Part shown: in pieces, positions 34,469 to 43,091 of the stretch | Position numbering within the stretch: position 1 is the stretch's first letter | Layout: every line of letters begins with the position of its first letter | Assembly (NCBI RefSeq): GCF_004364325.1 | Contig: NZ_SOCP01000013.1 | Coordinates: 182,855 to 246,854, forward strand | Length of the DNA stretch: 64,000 bases | Direction of reading: 5' to 3' | From: Actinophytocola oryzae | Lineage (GTDB): Bacteria > Actinomycetota > Actinomycetes > Mycobacteriales > Pseudonocardiaceae | Made by a program: the position numbers and the translations under genes | Notes under the pieces: model-generated | Told to the model about the DNA's origin: nothing | Databases searched by the model: none | The model's input: the letters and a program-made list of their open reading frames with translations, nothing else

Positions 34469-35758
34469 ATGATCAGAAAGAGAATCCTGAGCTGGCTGGG
34501 CGCCGCCCTGCTGGCCGCCGGGGTCATGGTGGGGCAGGCGGCGACACCCGCGTCGGCGGCGTCGCTGGTCGAGGTCACCAACTTCGGCACCAACCCCAGC
34601 GGGCTTCGGATGCACCTGTACGTGCCGGACGGCGTGGGGTCGAACCCCGCGGTCGTGGTCGCCGTGCACTACTGCACCGGGACCGGGCCCGCGTTCTACA
34701 GTGGCACGGACTTCGCCAGGCTGGCCGACCAGTACAAGTTCATCGTGATCTACCCCTCCGCGACGCGCAGCGGGCAGTGCTTCGACGTCTACACCGCGGA
34801 AGCGCTGCGGCGCAACGGAGGCAGCGACCCGGTGGGCATCAGGTCGATGGTCGGCTACGTGCAGCAGCGCTACAACGCCGACTCGAACCGGATCTACGTG
34901 ACCGGTGCGTCCTCCGGGGCGATGATGACCAACGTCCTGCTCGGTGACTACCCGGACGTGTTCAAGGCGGGCGCGGCGTTCATGGGTGTGCCCGCCACGT
35001 GTTTCGCGACCACGCCGCCGAACACGTGGAACAGCGACTGCGCCAACGGGAACGTCATCAAGTCGGCGCAACAGTGGGGCGACGCGGTTCGAAACATGTA
35101 TCCGGGATATTCGGGTGCGCGACCACGAATGCAGGTGTGGCACGGCACCACGGACCCGACACTGCGATATCCGAACTTCGGTGAGGAGATCAAGCAGTGG
35201 ACCAACGTGCTCGGCGTGAGCCAGACCCCGTCGTCGACCGACACCCCGCAGTCCGGCTGGACGCGGACCCGGTACGGCGGCACGGGCACGACGGCGCCGG
35301 TCGAGGCCATCAGCGTCAACGGTGTGGGGCACAGCCTGCCGATGAGCGGCATGGCCGCCATGGCCATCGCGTTCTTCGGGCTCAACTCGAGCACACCGCC
35401 GCCCGACGACCCGCCGTCGGACGACCCGCCGCCGACCGGTGGACCGTGTGCCGTCGAGTACACGGTCAGCTCGTGGAACACCGGCCTGACCGCCAACATC
35501 AAGGTCACCAACGCGACGACTGCCGCGGTGAGCGGCTGGACGCTGCGGTTCACCCTGCCGAGCGGCCAGACCGTCACGAGCAGTTGGGGTGCCTCGTACT
35601 CGCCGACCAGCGGCGCGGTCACGGCGACCCCGGCGTCCTACAACGCGACGATCGGCGCGGGCGGCTCGGTGAGCTTCGGCTTCCAGGCCAACCACACCGG
35701 AAACGCCGCTGAGCCGACCTCGTTCGCCCTCAACGGAACCACCTGCACGGTGGCGTGA
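34469..35758 (+). CDS. Secreted CE1/PHB-depolymerase-type esterase with CBM2
   Basis: The 429-residue secreted enzyme has a signal peptide (cleavage after ATPASA, about residue 31), an esterase domain (32-305) with nucleophile Ser148 in GASSGAMM, an Asp in WHGTTDPTLRY and a His in GVGHSLPMSG, then a Pro/Asp linker (about 310-327) and a C-terminal CBM2 (CAVEYTVSSWNTGLTANIKVTN... ending TTCTVA) with the usual flanking cysteines. It probably removes acetyl or feruloyl groups from plant polysaccharide, or cleaves polyesters. GAGGAG precedes the ATG; a GTG one codon earlier is an alternative. A CebR-like box lies upstream and a terminator follows. Confidence 0.9.
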   Translation: MIRKRILSWLGAALLAAGVMVGQAATPASAASLVEVTNFGTNPSGLRMHLYVPDGVGSNPAVVVAVHYCTGTGPAFYSGTDFARLADQYKFIVIYPSATRSGQCFDVYTAEALRRNGGSDPVGIRSMVGYVQQRYNADSNRIYVTGASSGAMMTNVLLGDYPDVFKAGAAFMGVPATCFATTPPNTWNSDCANGNVIKSAQQWGDAVRNMYPGYSGARPRMQVWHGTTDPTLRYPNFGEEIKQWTNVLGVSQTPSSTDTPQSGWTRTRYGGTGTTAPVEAISVNGVGHSLPMSGMAAMAIAFFGLNSSTPPPDDPPSDDPPPTGGPCAVEYTVSSWNTGLTANIKVTNATTAAVSGWTLRFTLPSGQTVTSSWGASYSPTSGAVTATPASYNATIGAGGSVSFGFQANHTGNAAEPTSFALNGTTCTVA

Positions 35759-35767
35759 CCCCCTAGT

Positions 35768-35802
35768 GGACCGGGGCCAGGCATTCGCCGGGGCCCCGGT
35801 CC
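35768..35802. terminator. Bidirectional hairpin between convergent genes
   Basis: GGACCGGGGCC (35768-35778) and GGCCCCGGTCC (35792-35802) pair perfectly over 11 bp with a 13-base loop. It lies 10 bases after the esterase stop and about 120 bases beyond the stop of the convergent phosphoesterase, so it can end transcription from both sides. Confidence 0.75.
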
Positions 35803-35925
35803 GCGTTCACGGGTACAGCGACGGCGCCACCATGTCGGGTTCGAAACCGAGCGACTGCCAGAGCCGGGGCCCGAGGCTACTTTCCCACGTCGACCCGGCA
35901 TGGCCCCGTCGCAGGGGCCACGGCC

Positions 35926-37740
35926 TCAGACGGCGCTGAGGAACTGGTCGGGCCGCAACGCACGCGAGACGATGCGCGTGTCGCCGATCCAGCCGTAGAA
36001 GCCCTGGCCGAACTGCTCGGCGAACTGCGTTCCGCCGATCACGAACGGCTTGCCCAGCGTGGAGATCCCCCGCGACTCCTCCGCCGCGTTGCGGGCGATC
36101 TTCGAGCCGTCGACGTAGATCACCGTGTGCCGGCCGTCGTTCACGACCGCGACGTGCATCCAGCGGCCGACCGGCAGCGCGTGGCTCCACGACGTCGGGT
36201 CCGCGTCGCCCGGCACCGGGTACACGACGAACTGCAGGAACCGCTCCCCCGACAGGTTCAGGCTGCACGTCGGCTCGTCGGGGGACCAACCGCTGTGCTT
36301 GCCGGCGTCGCCGGAGCGGCCCTCCCAGCTCAGGATGCCCATCCACGCGTGCTCGCCGACGAACGGGTCCGGCAGCTTGAGGAACGTCTCGATCGTGTAG
36401 CCGGACTCGAACCTCATGCCGTTGACGGGCGCGTTCGCACCGGTGCGCAGCACGGCACCCCGGTCGGGGCCCTGGCCGCCGTCGAAGCGCAGGCTGGCGT
36501 GGGCGGGTGCCGCGTCGTGGTGGTCGCCCGACCATGTCAGCACCTCGGCCGGGCCGTCGTGCAGGCGCGTGACGGTGAGGTCGTTGCCGTTGCCGGTCAG
36601 GTCGCGGGCCACCGCCCCCTCGGCGACCGGCGTGCCGTCCGCGCCGGGCGCGGTGAGGCCGGCGGAGTCGAAACGCCAGTACGCCACGGTTCCCCTCGGC
36701 ATCACCGCACGCGGCGGCCGGGGCGCGGGCAGCTCGGGTGGGGCGAAGCCCGCGAACCGCTCCCGGAAGTCGATGGCGATGCCGAACCGGTCGACGTCGC
36801 TCGTCAGCTCGACGTTCTCGGCCTCGAGCTGGTCGCGATCGGTCTTGGCCAGCAGCCACGGCGACAGCGTCTCGACGTCGATCGTGTCCCTGGCGAGGTC
36901 GAACGCGTACAGGCGGACCATGCCGGCGCCGCCGTAGTAGCGGTCCTGGTAGTTCGTGAGGTGGACGTGGACGTCGTTGCCGTGGTCGTTGCGGAGCGTC
37001 ACGCGCCCCGGGGGCCAGTAGTGACCGCCGAGCGCGAGGAAGATCTGGTCGTTGCCCCGGATCAACCCGTCCCACAGGCGTTGCCCGTGCTCGGACAGCT
37101 GGGCGTTGCCGTCGTCGTCGGCCCACGCGACGTCGTGCGTCGTGAGGATCACCGGCAGGTGCGGGTGGTCGCTCACGACCCGTTGCGCCCAGCGGAGTCC
37201 TGCGTCGGACACGCGCCAGTCCATGGCGAGCACGAGCCACTCGCGGCCGGCCGCGGTGAAGACGTGGTAGCTGTTGTAGCCGCCCGGCGACGAGCCGCGG
37301 TAGGTGGGCACGTTCGCGAACCGCCTCGGCCCGAACGTACGCAGGTACTGCGAGTCGCCGCGCTGGTCGTCGGTGCCGGAGTCGATGTCGTGGTTGCCGG
37401 CAAGGACGCTGTAGGGCATCTTCGGGACGTACACGCGGTCGGCGGCGCGCATCTCGGTCTCGGTGCCGTGCTCGGTGATGTCACCGAGCTGGGCCATGAA
37501 CACGACACCCGCCCTGGCGAGGTAACGCAGTGTCTCGCGCACGGGCTCGTGGTCCGACCCACCCTCGTCGAGCAGGTACTGGGTGTCCGGCAGCACCGCG
37601 ACGATGAACCGCTCGGCACGGGTGTCGGCCTTCCTCGGCTCCGGCTCGGCGGTCGCGGGGACCACGGTGCCGGACACGACGGCGGCGAGCGGGGCGCTCG
37701 CGGCGGCCCACAGCAGGTTACGGCGGGAGACGTTGTCCAC
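35926..37740 (-). CDS. Tat-exported metallophosphoesterase with LamG-like domain
   Basis: From the GTG at 37740 the protein has 604 residues. It begins with a twin-arginine signal (VSRRNLLWAAASAPLAAV). The calcineurin-type phosphoesterase domain shows VLPDTQ (Asp52), MAQLGDITEHG, VLAGNHDID, ILTTHDVAW and LGGHYWPP, the five metal-binding blocks. The C-terminal part (about 375-604) is a concanavalin/LamG jelly roll: GTVAYWRFDSAGL, SLRFDGG, YTIETFLKLPD, WMHVAVVNDGRHTVIYVDG, FYGWIGDTRIVSRAL. It likely hydrolyses phosphate esters outside the cell. The much longer open frame upstream to 39552 is antisense to the GH1 gene. Confidence 0.88.
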   Translation of the reverse strand: MDNVSRRNLLWAAASAPLAAVVSGTVVPATAEPEPRKADTRAERFIVAVLPDTQYLLDEGGSDHEPVRETLRYLARAGVVFMAQLGDITEHGTETEMRAADRVYVPKMPYSVLAGNHDIDSGTDDQRGDSQYLRTFGPRRFANVPTYRGSSPGGYNSYHVFTAAGREWLVLAMDWRVSDAGLRWAQRVVSDHPHLPVILTTHDVAWADDDGNAQLSEHGQRLWDGLIRGNDQIFLALGGHYWPPGRVTLRNDHGNDVHVHLTNYQDRYYGGAGMVRLYAFDLARDTIDVETLSPWLLAKTDRDQLEAENVELTSDVDRFGIAIDFRERFAGFAPPELPAPRPPRAVMPRGTVAYWRFDSAGLTAPGADGTPVAEGAVARDLTGNGNDLTVTRLHDGPAEVLTWSGDHHDAAPAHASLRFDGGQGPDRGAVLRTGANAPVNGMRFESGYTIETFLKLPDPFVGEHAWMGILSWEGRSGDAGKHSGWSPDEPTCSLNLSGERFLQFVVYPVPGDADPTSWSHALPVGRWMHVAVVNDGRHTVIYVDGSKIARNAAEESRGISTLGKPFVIGGTQFAEQFGQGFYGWIGDTRIVSRALRPDQFLSAV

Positions 37741-37902
37741 GGCCGACAGCCTCGACGGGCTCCCTGGCGTGCCGGTGACGGGGGGCGGAACACCAGCCGA
37801 ACTCGTCGCGGCGGTGAGAAATGCGCACGTTGCTGGATGTCTGGACCAATCGGTGTGCAGCATCCTTCGGTGGCGGGCCGCGACGGTCACGAAAGGGGCG
37901 TC

Positions 37903-38337
37903 ATGAGGCAACAGGTGGGGGAAATCAGGATTACCGAGCGGGACCTGCGGGTCGGGCGGCAGGTGTACCCGTTGTTCACGATCGCGCGGGTGCAGGTCGT
38001 GCCGCTGTTCGTCCCGCGAGGTTCGCAGCGCAGGCGGGTCTTCTGGCTCGTCGTGCTCGCGCTGGTCACGGCTGTGTTGGCGTGGTGGGGCCTTCTCCTG
38101 GTGGCGTGTGTTCCCGCGCTGTGGGCACTGCTGTTGCTGCCACGGACCGTGCGGCACGCGATGACGCCCCGGCGGTACGGGATGTTCGTGGAGGCGGCGG
38201 GGATCCGGTACGCGACACTGTCCGCGGGCGACCCGTACGAGCTGCGCCGCCTCGCGGAGCTGGTGCGGCGCGCGTTGCGTGAACCCCCTGAGACCGACCA
38301 GGTCCTGCCCGTCAGCGCGGATGTCGCACTGGTCTAG
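37903..38337 (+). CDS. DUF6232-like membrane protein
   Basis: The 144-residue product from the ATG at 37903 (AAAGGGG upstream) has an N-terminal beta part (IRITERDLRVGRQVYPLFTIARVQVVPL), two close membrane helices (about 47-80: VFWLVVLALVTAVLAWWGLLL and the next stretch) and a cytosolic tail with GMFVEAAGIRYATLSAGDPYELRRLAELVRRAL. This is the layout of actinobacterial proteins annotated DUF6232, some of which are tied to ESX or conflict loci; nothing here confirms that. Its stop is shared, through CTAG, with the convergent GH1 gene. Confidence 0.75.
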   Translation: MRQQVGEIRITERDLRVGRQVYPLFTIARVQVVPLFVPRGSQRRRVFWLVVLALVTAVLAWWGLLLVACVPALWALLLLPRTVRHAMTPRRYGMFVEAAGIRYATLSAGDPYELRRLAELVRRALREPPETDQVLPVSADVALV

Positions 38338-39647
38338 GCCAGTGGGGCGAGTGGACCGGGATACCGCGCGGGGAACAGGCAGCTGTCGAGGCCGTCGACC
38401 ACCGAGCAGACCGCGGGTGGACCGACCGGGAGGTAGCCGTTCGGCACGCCGTGGTCGGCGATCAGGCTCCGGTAGGTGGCGACCGCGTCGGTGGGGCGGC
38501 GGGTCAGCGCCGGGTCGGCCAGCGCGTCCACTGTGTACAGTCCGAAGCGCGGGCGATAGCTGCCCCACTCGTAGTTGTCCGTGATGCTCCAGTAGTTGTA
38601 GCCGATCACGTCGATGCCGTCGGCCTTGGCGCGCTGGAGCCAGTAGACGTGGTCGCGCAGGTGGTCGGAGCGGGTGTAGCCGTCGGGGCGGGGCAGGCCG
38701 TTGTCGGTCGGCATGCCGTTCTCCACGACGTAGATCGGCAGTGTGGGGAACTTCCTCGCGTAGTAACGCATCGCGTAGTAGAGGCCGTCGGGCTGCGGGT
38801 CGATCCTCCAGAACTCGCCGCCCGCGCCGTGGACGGCGGAGAGGTTGTCGAGGCTCGCGCCGTAGTAGTAGTCGAGGCCGAGGAAGTCGAGCTTGTCCCG
38901 GACGCGGTCGACGAACGTGGCGTCGAAGCCTGCCTGCACGCCCGCGGGGAGGTAGGCGGTGTTGCTGGAGACCATGGTGCCCGGGTCGAGCCGGTGGATC
39001 AGGTCGTAGGCGCGGCGGTGCACGGTGACCAGGCGCGACAGCATCCAGGGTGCCTGCCACGCCTCGATGCCACCGTTGCCGATCTCGTTCTGCACGTACA
39101 CGGTCGGCTCGTTGACCGTGATCCAGATGGCGTTCCTGCCCTTGTAGCGGTCGACGACCCGGCGGGCGTTCGCGAGCCAGTCGTCGACGGTGGCGTCGGC
39201 GTCCCAGCCACCCTGGTCGGCCACCCAGCCCGGGTAGACCCAGTGGTCGAGGGTGATCATCGGCCGCATGCCCGCGTCGACGACATGGTCGACCACGTCG
39301 TCGTAGTAGGCGAGTTCCTCCTGGTCCAGAACGCCTTTCGTAGGTTCGATCCGCGCCCACTCGACGCCGAACCGGAACACCCTGACCCCCATGGCCTTCG
39401 CGTTGGCGATGTCCTCGGCGTACCGGTGGCGGAAGTCGACGGCGTCGGCGTAGGGGTCCTTGATCGAGGAGGTGTGGGCCTGCTCGTACCGGCGCCAGTT
39501 GCTGTCCGGCGCGCCGCCTTCCGACTGGTAGCCGGACGTGGCGACGCCCCACAGGAAGCCGTCGTCGGTCTGGGCCCGCGCTTCGACCGACGTGACGACA
39601 CCGGCAAGCAGTGCGAGTACGGCTCCGAGGACGGTGCTGCGGCGCAT
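38334..39647 (-). CDS. Secreted GH1 beta-glucosidase-type glycosidase
   Basis: The 437-residue protein has a signal peptide (MRRSTVLGAVLALLAGVVTSVEA) and a TIM-barrel GH1 domain: FLWGVATSGYQSEGG at the start, acid/base Glu180 in WITVNEPTVY, nucleophile Glu309 in IYVVENGMP, and IGYNYWSITDNYEWG. GH1 enzymes are usually cytosolic beta-glycosidases, so a secreted one suggests extracellular oligosaccharide trimming. It ends with a short Cys-containing tail (AVCSVVDGLDSCLF). The ATG at 39647 follows GGGAGG. The palindrome CTACTCGCGAGTAG lies 23 bases upstream of the start and may be an operator. Confidence 0.92.
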   Translation of the reverse strand: MRRSTVLGAVLALLAGVVTSVEARAQTDDGFLWGVATSGYQSEGGAPDSNWRRYEQAHTSSIKDPYADAVDFRHRYAEDIANAKAMGVRVFRFGVEWARIEPTKGVLDQEELAYYDDVVDHVVDAGMRPMITLDHWVYPGWVADQGGWDADATVDDWLANARRVVDRYKGRNAIWITVNEPTVYVQNEIGNGGIEAWQAPWMLSRLVTVHRRAYDLIHRLDPGTMVSSNTAYLPAGVQAGFDATFVDRVRDKLDFLGLDYYYGASLDNLSAVHGAGGEFWRIDPQPDGLYYAMRYYARKFPTLPIYVVENGMPTDNGLPRPDGYTRSDHLRDHVYWLQRAKADGIDVIGYNYWSITDNYEWGSYRPRFGLYTVDALADPALTRRPTDAVATYRSLIADHGVPNGYLPVGPPAVCSVVDGLDSCLFPARYPGPLAPLA

Positions 39648-39669
39648 GGGAACCTCCCGCCGCGTGATG

Positions 39670-39683
39670 CTACTCGCGAGTAG
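39670..39683. promoter_or_regulatory. CTACTCGCGAGTAG palindrome (operator-like), copy 2
   Basis: A perfect 14-bp palindrome lies 23 bases upstream of the GH1 start, where it would overlap the promoter or transcription start. It also sits 16 bases beyond the DUF89 stop. Its core equals the palindrome at 27100-27111. Confidence 0.55.
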
Positions 39684-39699
39684 CCATCCCTGGCCAGGG

Positions 39700-40809
39700 T
39701 CAGGTGGACACCTGGATCATGGCGTGGGTGCCGTTGGTGCGCCACGGTTCGCCGGTCGCGTCCAAGCGGGCCAGCATCTCCGGCCGGACGCCGGTCACCA
39801 CGTCGGACTTCAGCGTGCGGACGGCGGCCACCGGGCCCGGGAAGTACTCCGTGACCGTCCTGAACGGAATGTCGGCCGGCCATGCCCTGTCGCCCACGAG
39901 GCGGCGGTAGTTCAGGTCGCCCTTCATGATCGTGACGGAGGCCGTGGCGAAGTCCTCGGCCAGGTCGGCCGGTGCGTCGTGGTAGGAGAACGGGGTCACC
40001 GAGAACGGGTGCGCCCTGACGGTCAGGGCTCCGGTCCTCACCGCCTGCCACAGGCGTTTGCCCGCAGGGTCGTCAGCCAGACGACGCAGGCACGCCAGCA
40101 CGTCGGCCATCGTGGCGTCGGAGGTGAAGTACGGGTACGCCTTGACGTGCAACAGGATGCGGGTGGCGCGGCCGGTCTCCAGCAGACGGTCGGCCAGCAG
40201 CAGGTCCGGGATCAGCTCCCTGCCCGCGTTGTCGGCCACGATGCACACCGTGCCGTTCAGCAGCGGCCACAGGCTCGCCGAGTCGTCCGCGACCAGTGCC
40301 GTCGACCGTCCCCCGTCCGTCTGGCTCAGCTGGAAGCCCAGATCCGCCTGGTTGCCCCACAGGGACGCGGTCAGCAGGCCTTCGTCCCGTTGGCCGGGCG
40401 GCAGTTCGGACAGCAGTGCCAGTTCCTCGGCGAGGGCCGCGCCGCGTAGTTCCGGGGACTTCGCCGGTTCGAAGGGGTCGACGCCCTGCCACGGGCCGGG
40501 GCGGAAGTAACCGACCGCTTCCAGGAGCTTGCGGTAGAAGTAGCTTTCCGCGAACAGGAACGGCACGTCGTACCAGGACTCGCCGACGTAGTCGCGGCTC
40601 CATTCCGTCCACGTGCCGGCATCGTGCGCGTCCGGTGGCAGCGGCCGGATCGGGCCGGTGATCTCCGACGCCAGTGCGTCCAGTGCACTTAGCCGGTCCG
40701 GCGAGTACGGGAGGCCGTCGCCGACCTTCGCGATCAGTGCCGGGTGGCGGTCGTGCAGGACGGTCCACGGGAACGAGCCTGGCGGGCTGGTCAGCACGGA
40801 GTTGGGCAC
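39700..40809 (-). CDS. DUF89 / damage-control phosphatase (ARMT1-like)
   Basis: The 369-residue protein belongs to the DUF89 metal-dependent phosphatases that clear damaged sugar phosphates. Diagnostic stretches are TASLWGNQADLGFQ, CIVADNAGRELIPDLLLAD (metal-binding Asp-Asn) and TIMKGDLNYRRLVGD near the end. The GTG at 40809 is used although no clear Shine-Dalgarno is present. It stands alone between the GH1 gene and the two-component system. The substrate (for example fructose-1-phosphate or other reactive phosphates) is inferred from the family only. Confidence 0.9.
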   Translation of the reverse strand: MPNSVLTSPPGSFPWTVLHDRHPALIAKVGDGLPYSPDRLSALDALASEITGPIRPLPPDAHDAGTWTEWSRDYVGESWYDVPFLFAESYFYRKLLEAVGYFRPGPWQGVDPFEPAKSPELRGAALAEELALLSELPPGQRDEGLLTASLWGNQADLGFQLSQTDGGRSTALVADDSASLWPLLNGTVCIVADNAGRELIPDLLLADRLLETGRATRILLHVKAYPYFTSDATMADVLACLRRLADDPAGKRLWQAVRTGALTVRAHPFSVTPFSYHDAPADLAEDFATASVTIMKGDLNYRRLVGDRAWPADIPFRTVTEYFPGPVAAVRTLKSDVVTGVRPEMLARLDATGEPWRTNGTHAMIQVST

Positions 40810-40917
40810 GACCGAGTGTCACACACCGGGCTCACGGCCCAGATGCTGGTACGGCGCCCAGGAGGTCGGCTCGTACGGGTGGCCCGCCGTGCTGATGGCC
40901 TCGCTTGTGACCTTGGC

Positions 40918-41577
40918 TCAACGCGGGTGCACGAGGCCGGTCCGGTAGGCGAGGACCACGGCCTGGACCCGGTCACGCAGGTCGAGTTTCGTGAGGATGC
41001 GTGACACGTAGGTCTTGACGGTCTCGTGGCTGATCACGAGTGCCTCGGCGATCTCCGCGTTGGACAGGCCGTCCGCGATGAGCGTCAACACCTCGCGTTC
41101 GCGGGCCGTCAACCCACGCAGTGGCCGGTTCTCGGCCTCCGACGGGCGGACGCGGTCGGCGTAGCGGCCGATGAGCTTCCTGGTCACCGCGGGCGCCAGC
41201 AGCGACTCCCCCGCCGCGACCGTGCGCACGCCGTTGATCAGCTCGGGTGGCGGCGCGTCCTTGAGCAGGAAGCCGCTCGCGCCTGCACGCAGCGCGTCGT
41301 AGACGTACTCGTCGAGGTTGAAGGTGGTCACGACCAGCACCTTCGCGGGAGTCTCGACGTCGGGGCCCGCCAGGCGGCGGGTGGCCTCGATGCCGTCGAG
41401 GACCGGCATGCGGATGTCCATCACCACGACGTCCGGGCGCAGTGACCCGACGAGCCGGACCGCGGTCTCGCCGTCCCCCGCCTCGCCGACGACCGACATG
41501 TCCGGCTGGGCGTTGAAGATCGTCACGTAACCCGCGCGCACGAGTGCCTGGTCCTCGCAGACCACGACGCGGATCAC
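40918..41577 (-). CDS. NarL/LuxR-type response regulator
   Basis: The 219-residue regulator has a receiver domain (VVVCEDQALVRAGY, phospho-acceptor Asp in DVVVMDIRMPVLDG, Lys in GFLLKDAPPPEL) and a LuxR helix-turn-helix (LTAREREVLTLIADGLSNAEIAEALVISHETVKTYVSRILTKL). The GTG start at 41577 overlaps the TGA of the kinase (GTGA), so the two are made together. Targets are unknown; membrane-stress ABC transporter genes are the usual targets of such pairs but none is adjacent. Confidence 0.95.
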   Translation of the reverse strand: MIRVVVCEDQALVRAGYVTIFNAQPDMSVVGEAGDGETAVRLVGSLRPDVVVMDIRMPVLDGIEATRRLAGPDVETPAKVLVVTTFNLDEYVYDALRAGASGFLLKDAPPPELINGVRTVAAGESLLAPAVTRKLIGRYADRVRPSEAENRPLRGLTAREREVLTLIADGLSNAEIAEALVISHETVKTYVSRILTKLDLRDRVQAVVLAYRTGLVHPR

Positions 41578-42686
41578 GACATCGCCAGCGGGATGCGGGC
41601 CTGGACGGAGAAGCCGCCGTCCGGGCGGGCACCGGCCCGCAGGTCGCCGCCGACGACGCTGACCCGTTCGCGCATGCCGAGCAGTCCTCGGCCGCTGCCC
41701 CGGCCGAGGCTCGGGCGGCCGGGGCCGTCGGTGGTGACCTCGAGGTCGAGCCACTCGTCGCCGTGGTGGAGGCGAACGACCGTGCGCTCGCCCGCGGCGT
41801 GCTTCAGCGCGTTGGTGAGCGCCTCCTGGACGACGCGGTAGGCGGCGGTCTCGGCGGCGCCGGCCATGGGGCGCGGCTCGCCGTCCTCGACGAGCTCGAC
41901 GGGTTGTCCCGCCGCGCGGGAACGGGCCACGAGGTCGGGCAGCGCCTCGGGCTTCGTGACCGTGTCGGCGTTCCCGTCGAGCGCGCCGAGCAGGTACCGC
42001 AGGTCGGTGAGCGCCCGGCGGCCCTCCTGGCTGATCGCGGGCAGGCTCGCGGCCCCGTCCGGGGTGTACTGCGCGGCGTCCGCCTGGACGACCATGGCCG
42101 TGACGTGGTGGGTGACCACGTCGTGCAGCTCGCGGGCGATCCTGGCGCGCTCGGCGGCGACCACGGCCTCCTCGACACGTCGTCGCTCCCGCGCGACCAG
42201 TTCGACCCGGTTCCGCATCCAGGCACCCGCACCCCAGATCACCCCGAGCGCCATCAGGAAGGTCAGGTAGTCCGAGGTCGTGGCGGGCGAGCCGGCGACA
42301 CGCAGTCCGACGGCCAGCGACACGTACGCCGCCACCGCCGGGACCGCGTGTTTCCAGGTCAGGTACCGGCCCGCGGTGAAGAGCAGCACACCGACAGCGA
42401 CCCCGGCGAACGGCGGGGCGTACCGAAGGAGCTGGCAGGCCGCGAACGCGAGGCACACGACCGCGAGGCAGGTGGCGGGCCAGCGGCGTCGCAGCGCGAC
42501 CGGGACGACCATGGCCGCGACGAGCAGCCAGCCGAGCCAGTCGAGCGGGCGCCCGTCCGGGAACTCGGCGAGGTCGGTGCCCTTGTCGGACAGCCCCGGC
42601 ACGAACGAGAGCAGGACGATCAGGACGGCGAGCGCGACGTCTCCGTACCCGCTGCTGAGGCGGGCGGGCAGGCGGGCGCTGGACAC
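41574..42686 (-). CDS. NarL-type membrane sensor histidine kinase
   Basis: The 370-residue kinase has several hydrophobic helices in its first half (VALAVLIVLLSFVPGL, WLGWLLVAAMVVPVAL and further), a HisKA_3 box with phospho-acceptor His (RIARELHDVVTHHVTAMVVQ) and an ATPase domain (VVQEALTNALKHAAG, GSGRGLLGMRERVSVVGG). I choose the GTG at 42686 (VSSARLPARL) because TACCCT lies seven bases before it, a -10 element for a leaderless transcript; the frame open to 42773 enters the tRNA array. It forms a coupled pair with the regulator downstream. Confidence 0.9.
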   Translation of the reverse strand: MSSARLPARLSSGYGDVALAVLIVLLSFVPGLSDKGTDLAEFPDGRPLDWLGWLLVAAMVVPVALRRRWPATCLAVVCLAFAACQLLRYAPPFAGVAVGVLLFTAGRYLTWKHAVPAVAAYVSLAVGLRVAGSPATTSDYLTFLMALGVIWGAGAWMRNRVELVARERRRVEEAVVAAERARIARELHDVVTHHVTAMVVQADAAQYTPDGAASLPAISQEGRRALTDLRYLLGALDGNADTVTKPEALPDLVARSRAAGQPVELVEDGEPRPMAGAAETAAYRVVQEALTNALKHAAGERTVVRLHHGDEWLDLEVTTDGPGRPSLGRGSGRGLLGMRERVSVVGGDLRAGARPDGGFSVQARIPLAMS

Positions 42687-42709
42687 AACGCGCAGGGTAG
42701 CGAACTCGG

Positions 42710-42778
42710 TCGCGCGTCCTGGTGTCGATCCAGGCATCCCGGGGTTATGAGCTCCGGGTGGCCGCCGGGCCACGCGCG
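42710..42778 (-). tRNA. tRNA-Met-like (CAT) with reduced D-arm
   Basis: The acceptor stem pairs perfectly (CGCGCGT / ACGCGCG, 7 bp). The anticodon loop CTCATAA gives CAT, in a stem CGGAG/CCCCG with one A-C mismatch. The T-arm is CCTGG-ATCGACA-CCAGG, with A instead of T at position 54. Only 15 bases lie between the acceptor and anticodon stems (normally about 19), so the D-arm is shortened. The discriminator base would be A; no CCA is encoded. Last gene of the seven-tRNA array, probably degenerate or highly specialised. Confidence 0.6.
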
Positions 42779-42799
42779 TGGTCGATGGGTTCTCTGGCG

Positions 42800-42886
42800 C
42801 GGAGGATGCAGGATTCGAACCCGCGCGGCTTTCACACCGACTGCCGTTTTCGAAACGGCTGCCTTACCTGACTCGGCCAATCCTCC
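42800..42886 (-). tRNA. tRNA-Ser (CGA)
   Basis: This is a type II tRNA with acceptor GGAGGAT/ATCCTCC, D-stem GCC/GGC, anticodon stem GCCGT/ACGGC around TTCGAAA (anticodon CGA, reading UCG), a long variable arm of about 18 bases and T-arm GCGGG-TTCGAAT-CCTGC. The discriminator is G, as in serine tRNAs; no CCA is encoded. Sixth gene of the array. Confidence 0.85.
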
Positions 42887-42921
42887 TTGTCCGGCAACGG
42901 GTTCGTCGCCGGGGTGGGGCG

Positions 42922-43009
42922 CGGAGGGCGCGCGGATCGAACGCGCGCCGGGACGTCGTCCCGGACCACGGGGTAGCAACCCGGTGCCTTGCCTCTCGGC
43001 CAGCCCTCC
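42922..43009 (-). tRNA. tRNA-Ser (GCT)
   Basis: This is a type II tRNA: acceptor GGAGGGC/GCCCTCC, D-stem GCC/GGC, anticodon loop TTGCTAC (GCT, reading AGC/AGU), a strongly paired long variable arm (CCGGGAC...GTCCCGG) and T-arm GCGCG-TTCGATC-CGCGC. The 27-43 pair is a C-T mismatch and base 38 is C rather than A. The discriminator is G; CCA is not encoded. Fifth gene of the array. Confidence 0.8.
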
Positions 43010-43013
43010 ATCG

Positions 43014-43085
43014 CTGCCCGTCGAGGGGTCGAACCTCGGTCTCCGGAGTCAGAGTCCGGCGTCCGTGCCACTGGACCAACGGGCA
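43014..43085 (-). tRNA. tRNA-Gln (CTG)
   Basis: This is a type I tRNA: acceptor TGCCCGT/ACGGGCA, D-arm GTCC...GGAC, anticodon stem CCGGA/TCCGG around CTCTGAC (anticodon CTG), variable loop AGACC, T-arm GAGG-TTCGACC-CCTC with a fifth closing pair. Discriminator G. It is the most canonical member of the array and lies four bases from tRNA-Ser(GCT). Confidence 0.88.
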
Positions 43086-43091
43086 TCGCCG

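Noticed and set aside
35807..35925. Coding-looking tail GSTWESSLGPRLWQSLGF on the minus strand after the phosphoesterase
   Set aside because: It is in a different frame from the phosphoesterase and too short to assign; it could be a remnant but there is no supporting homology I can name.
37741..39552. N-terminal extension making the phosphoesterase a 1208-residue protein
   Set aside because: This part is antisense to the GH1 gene; the true start with a twin-arginine signal is at 37740.
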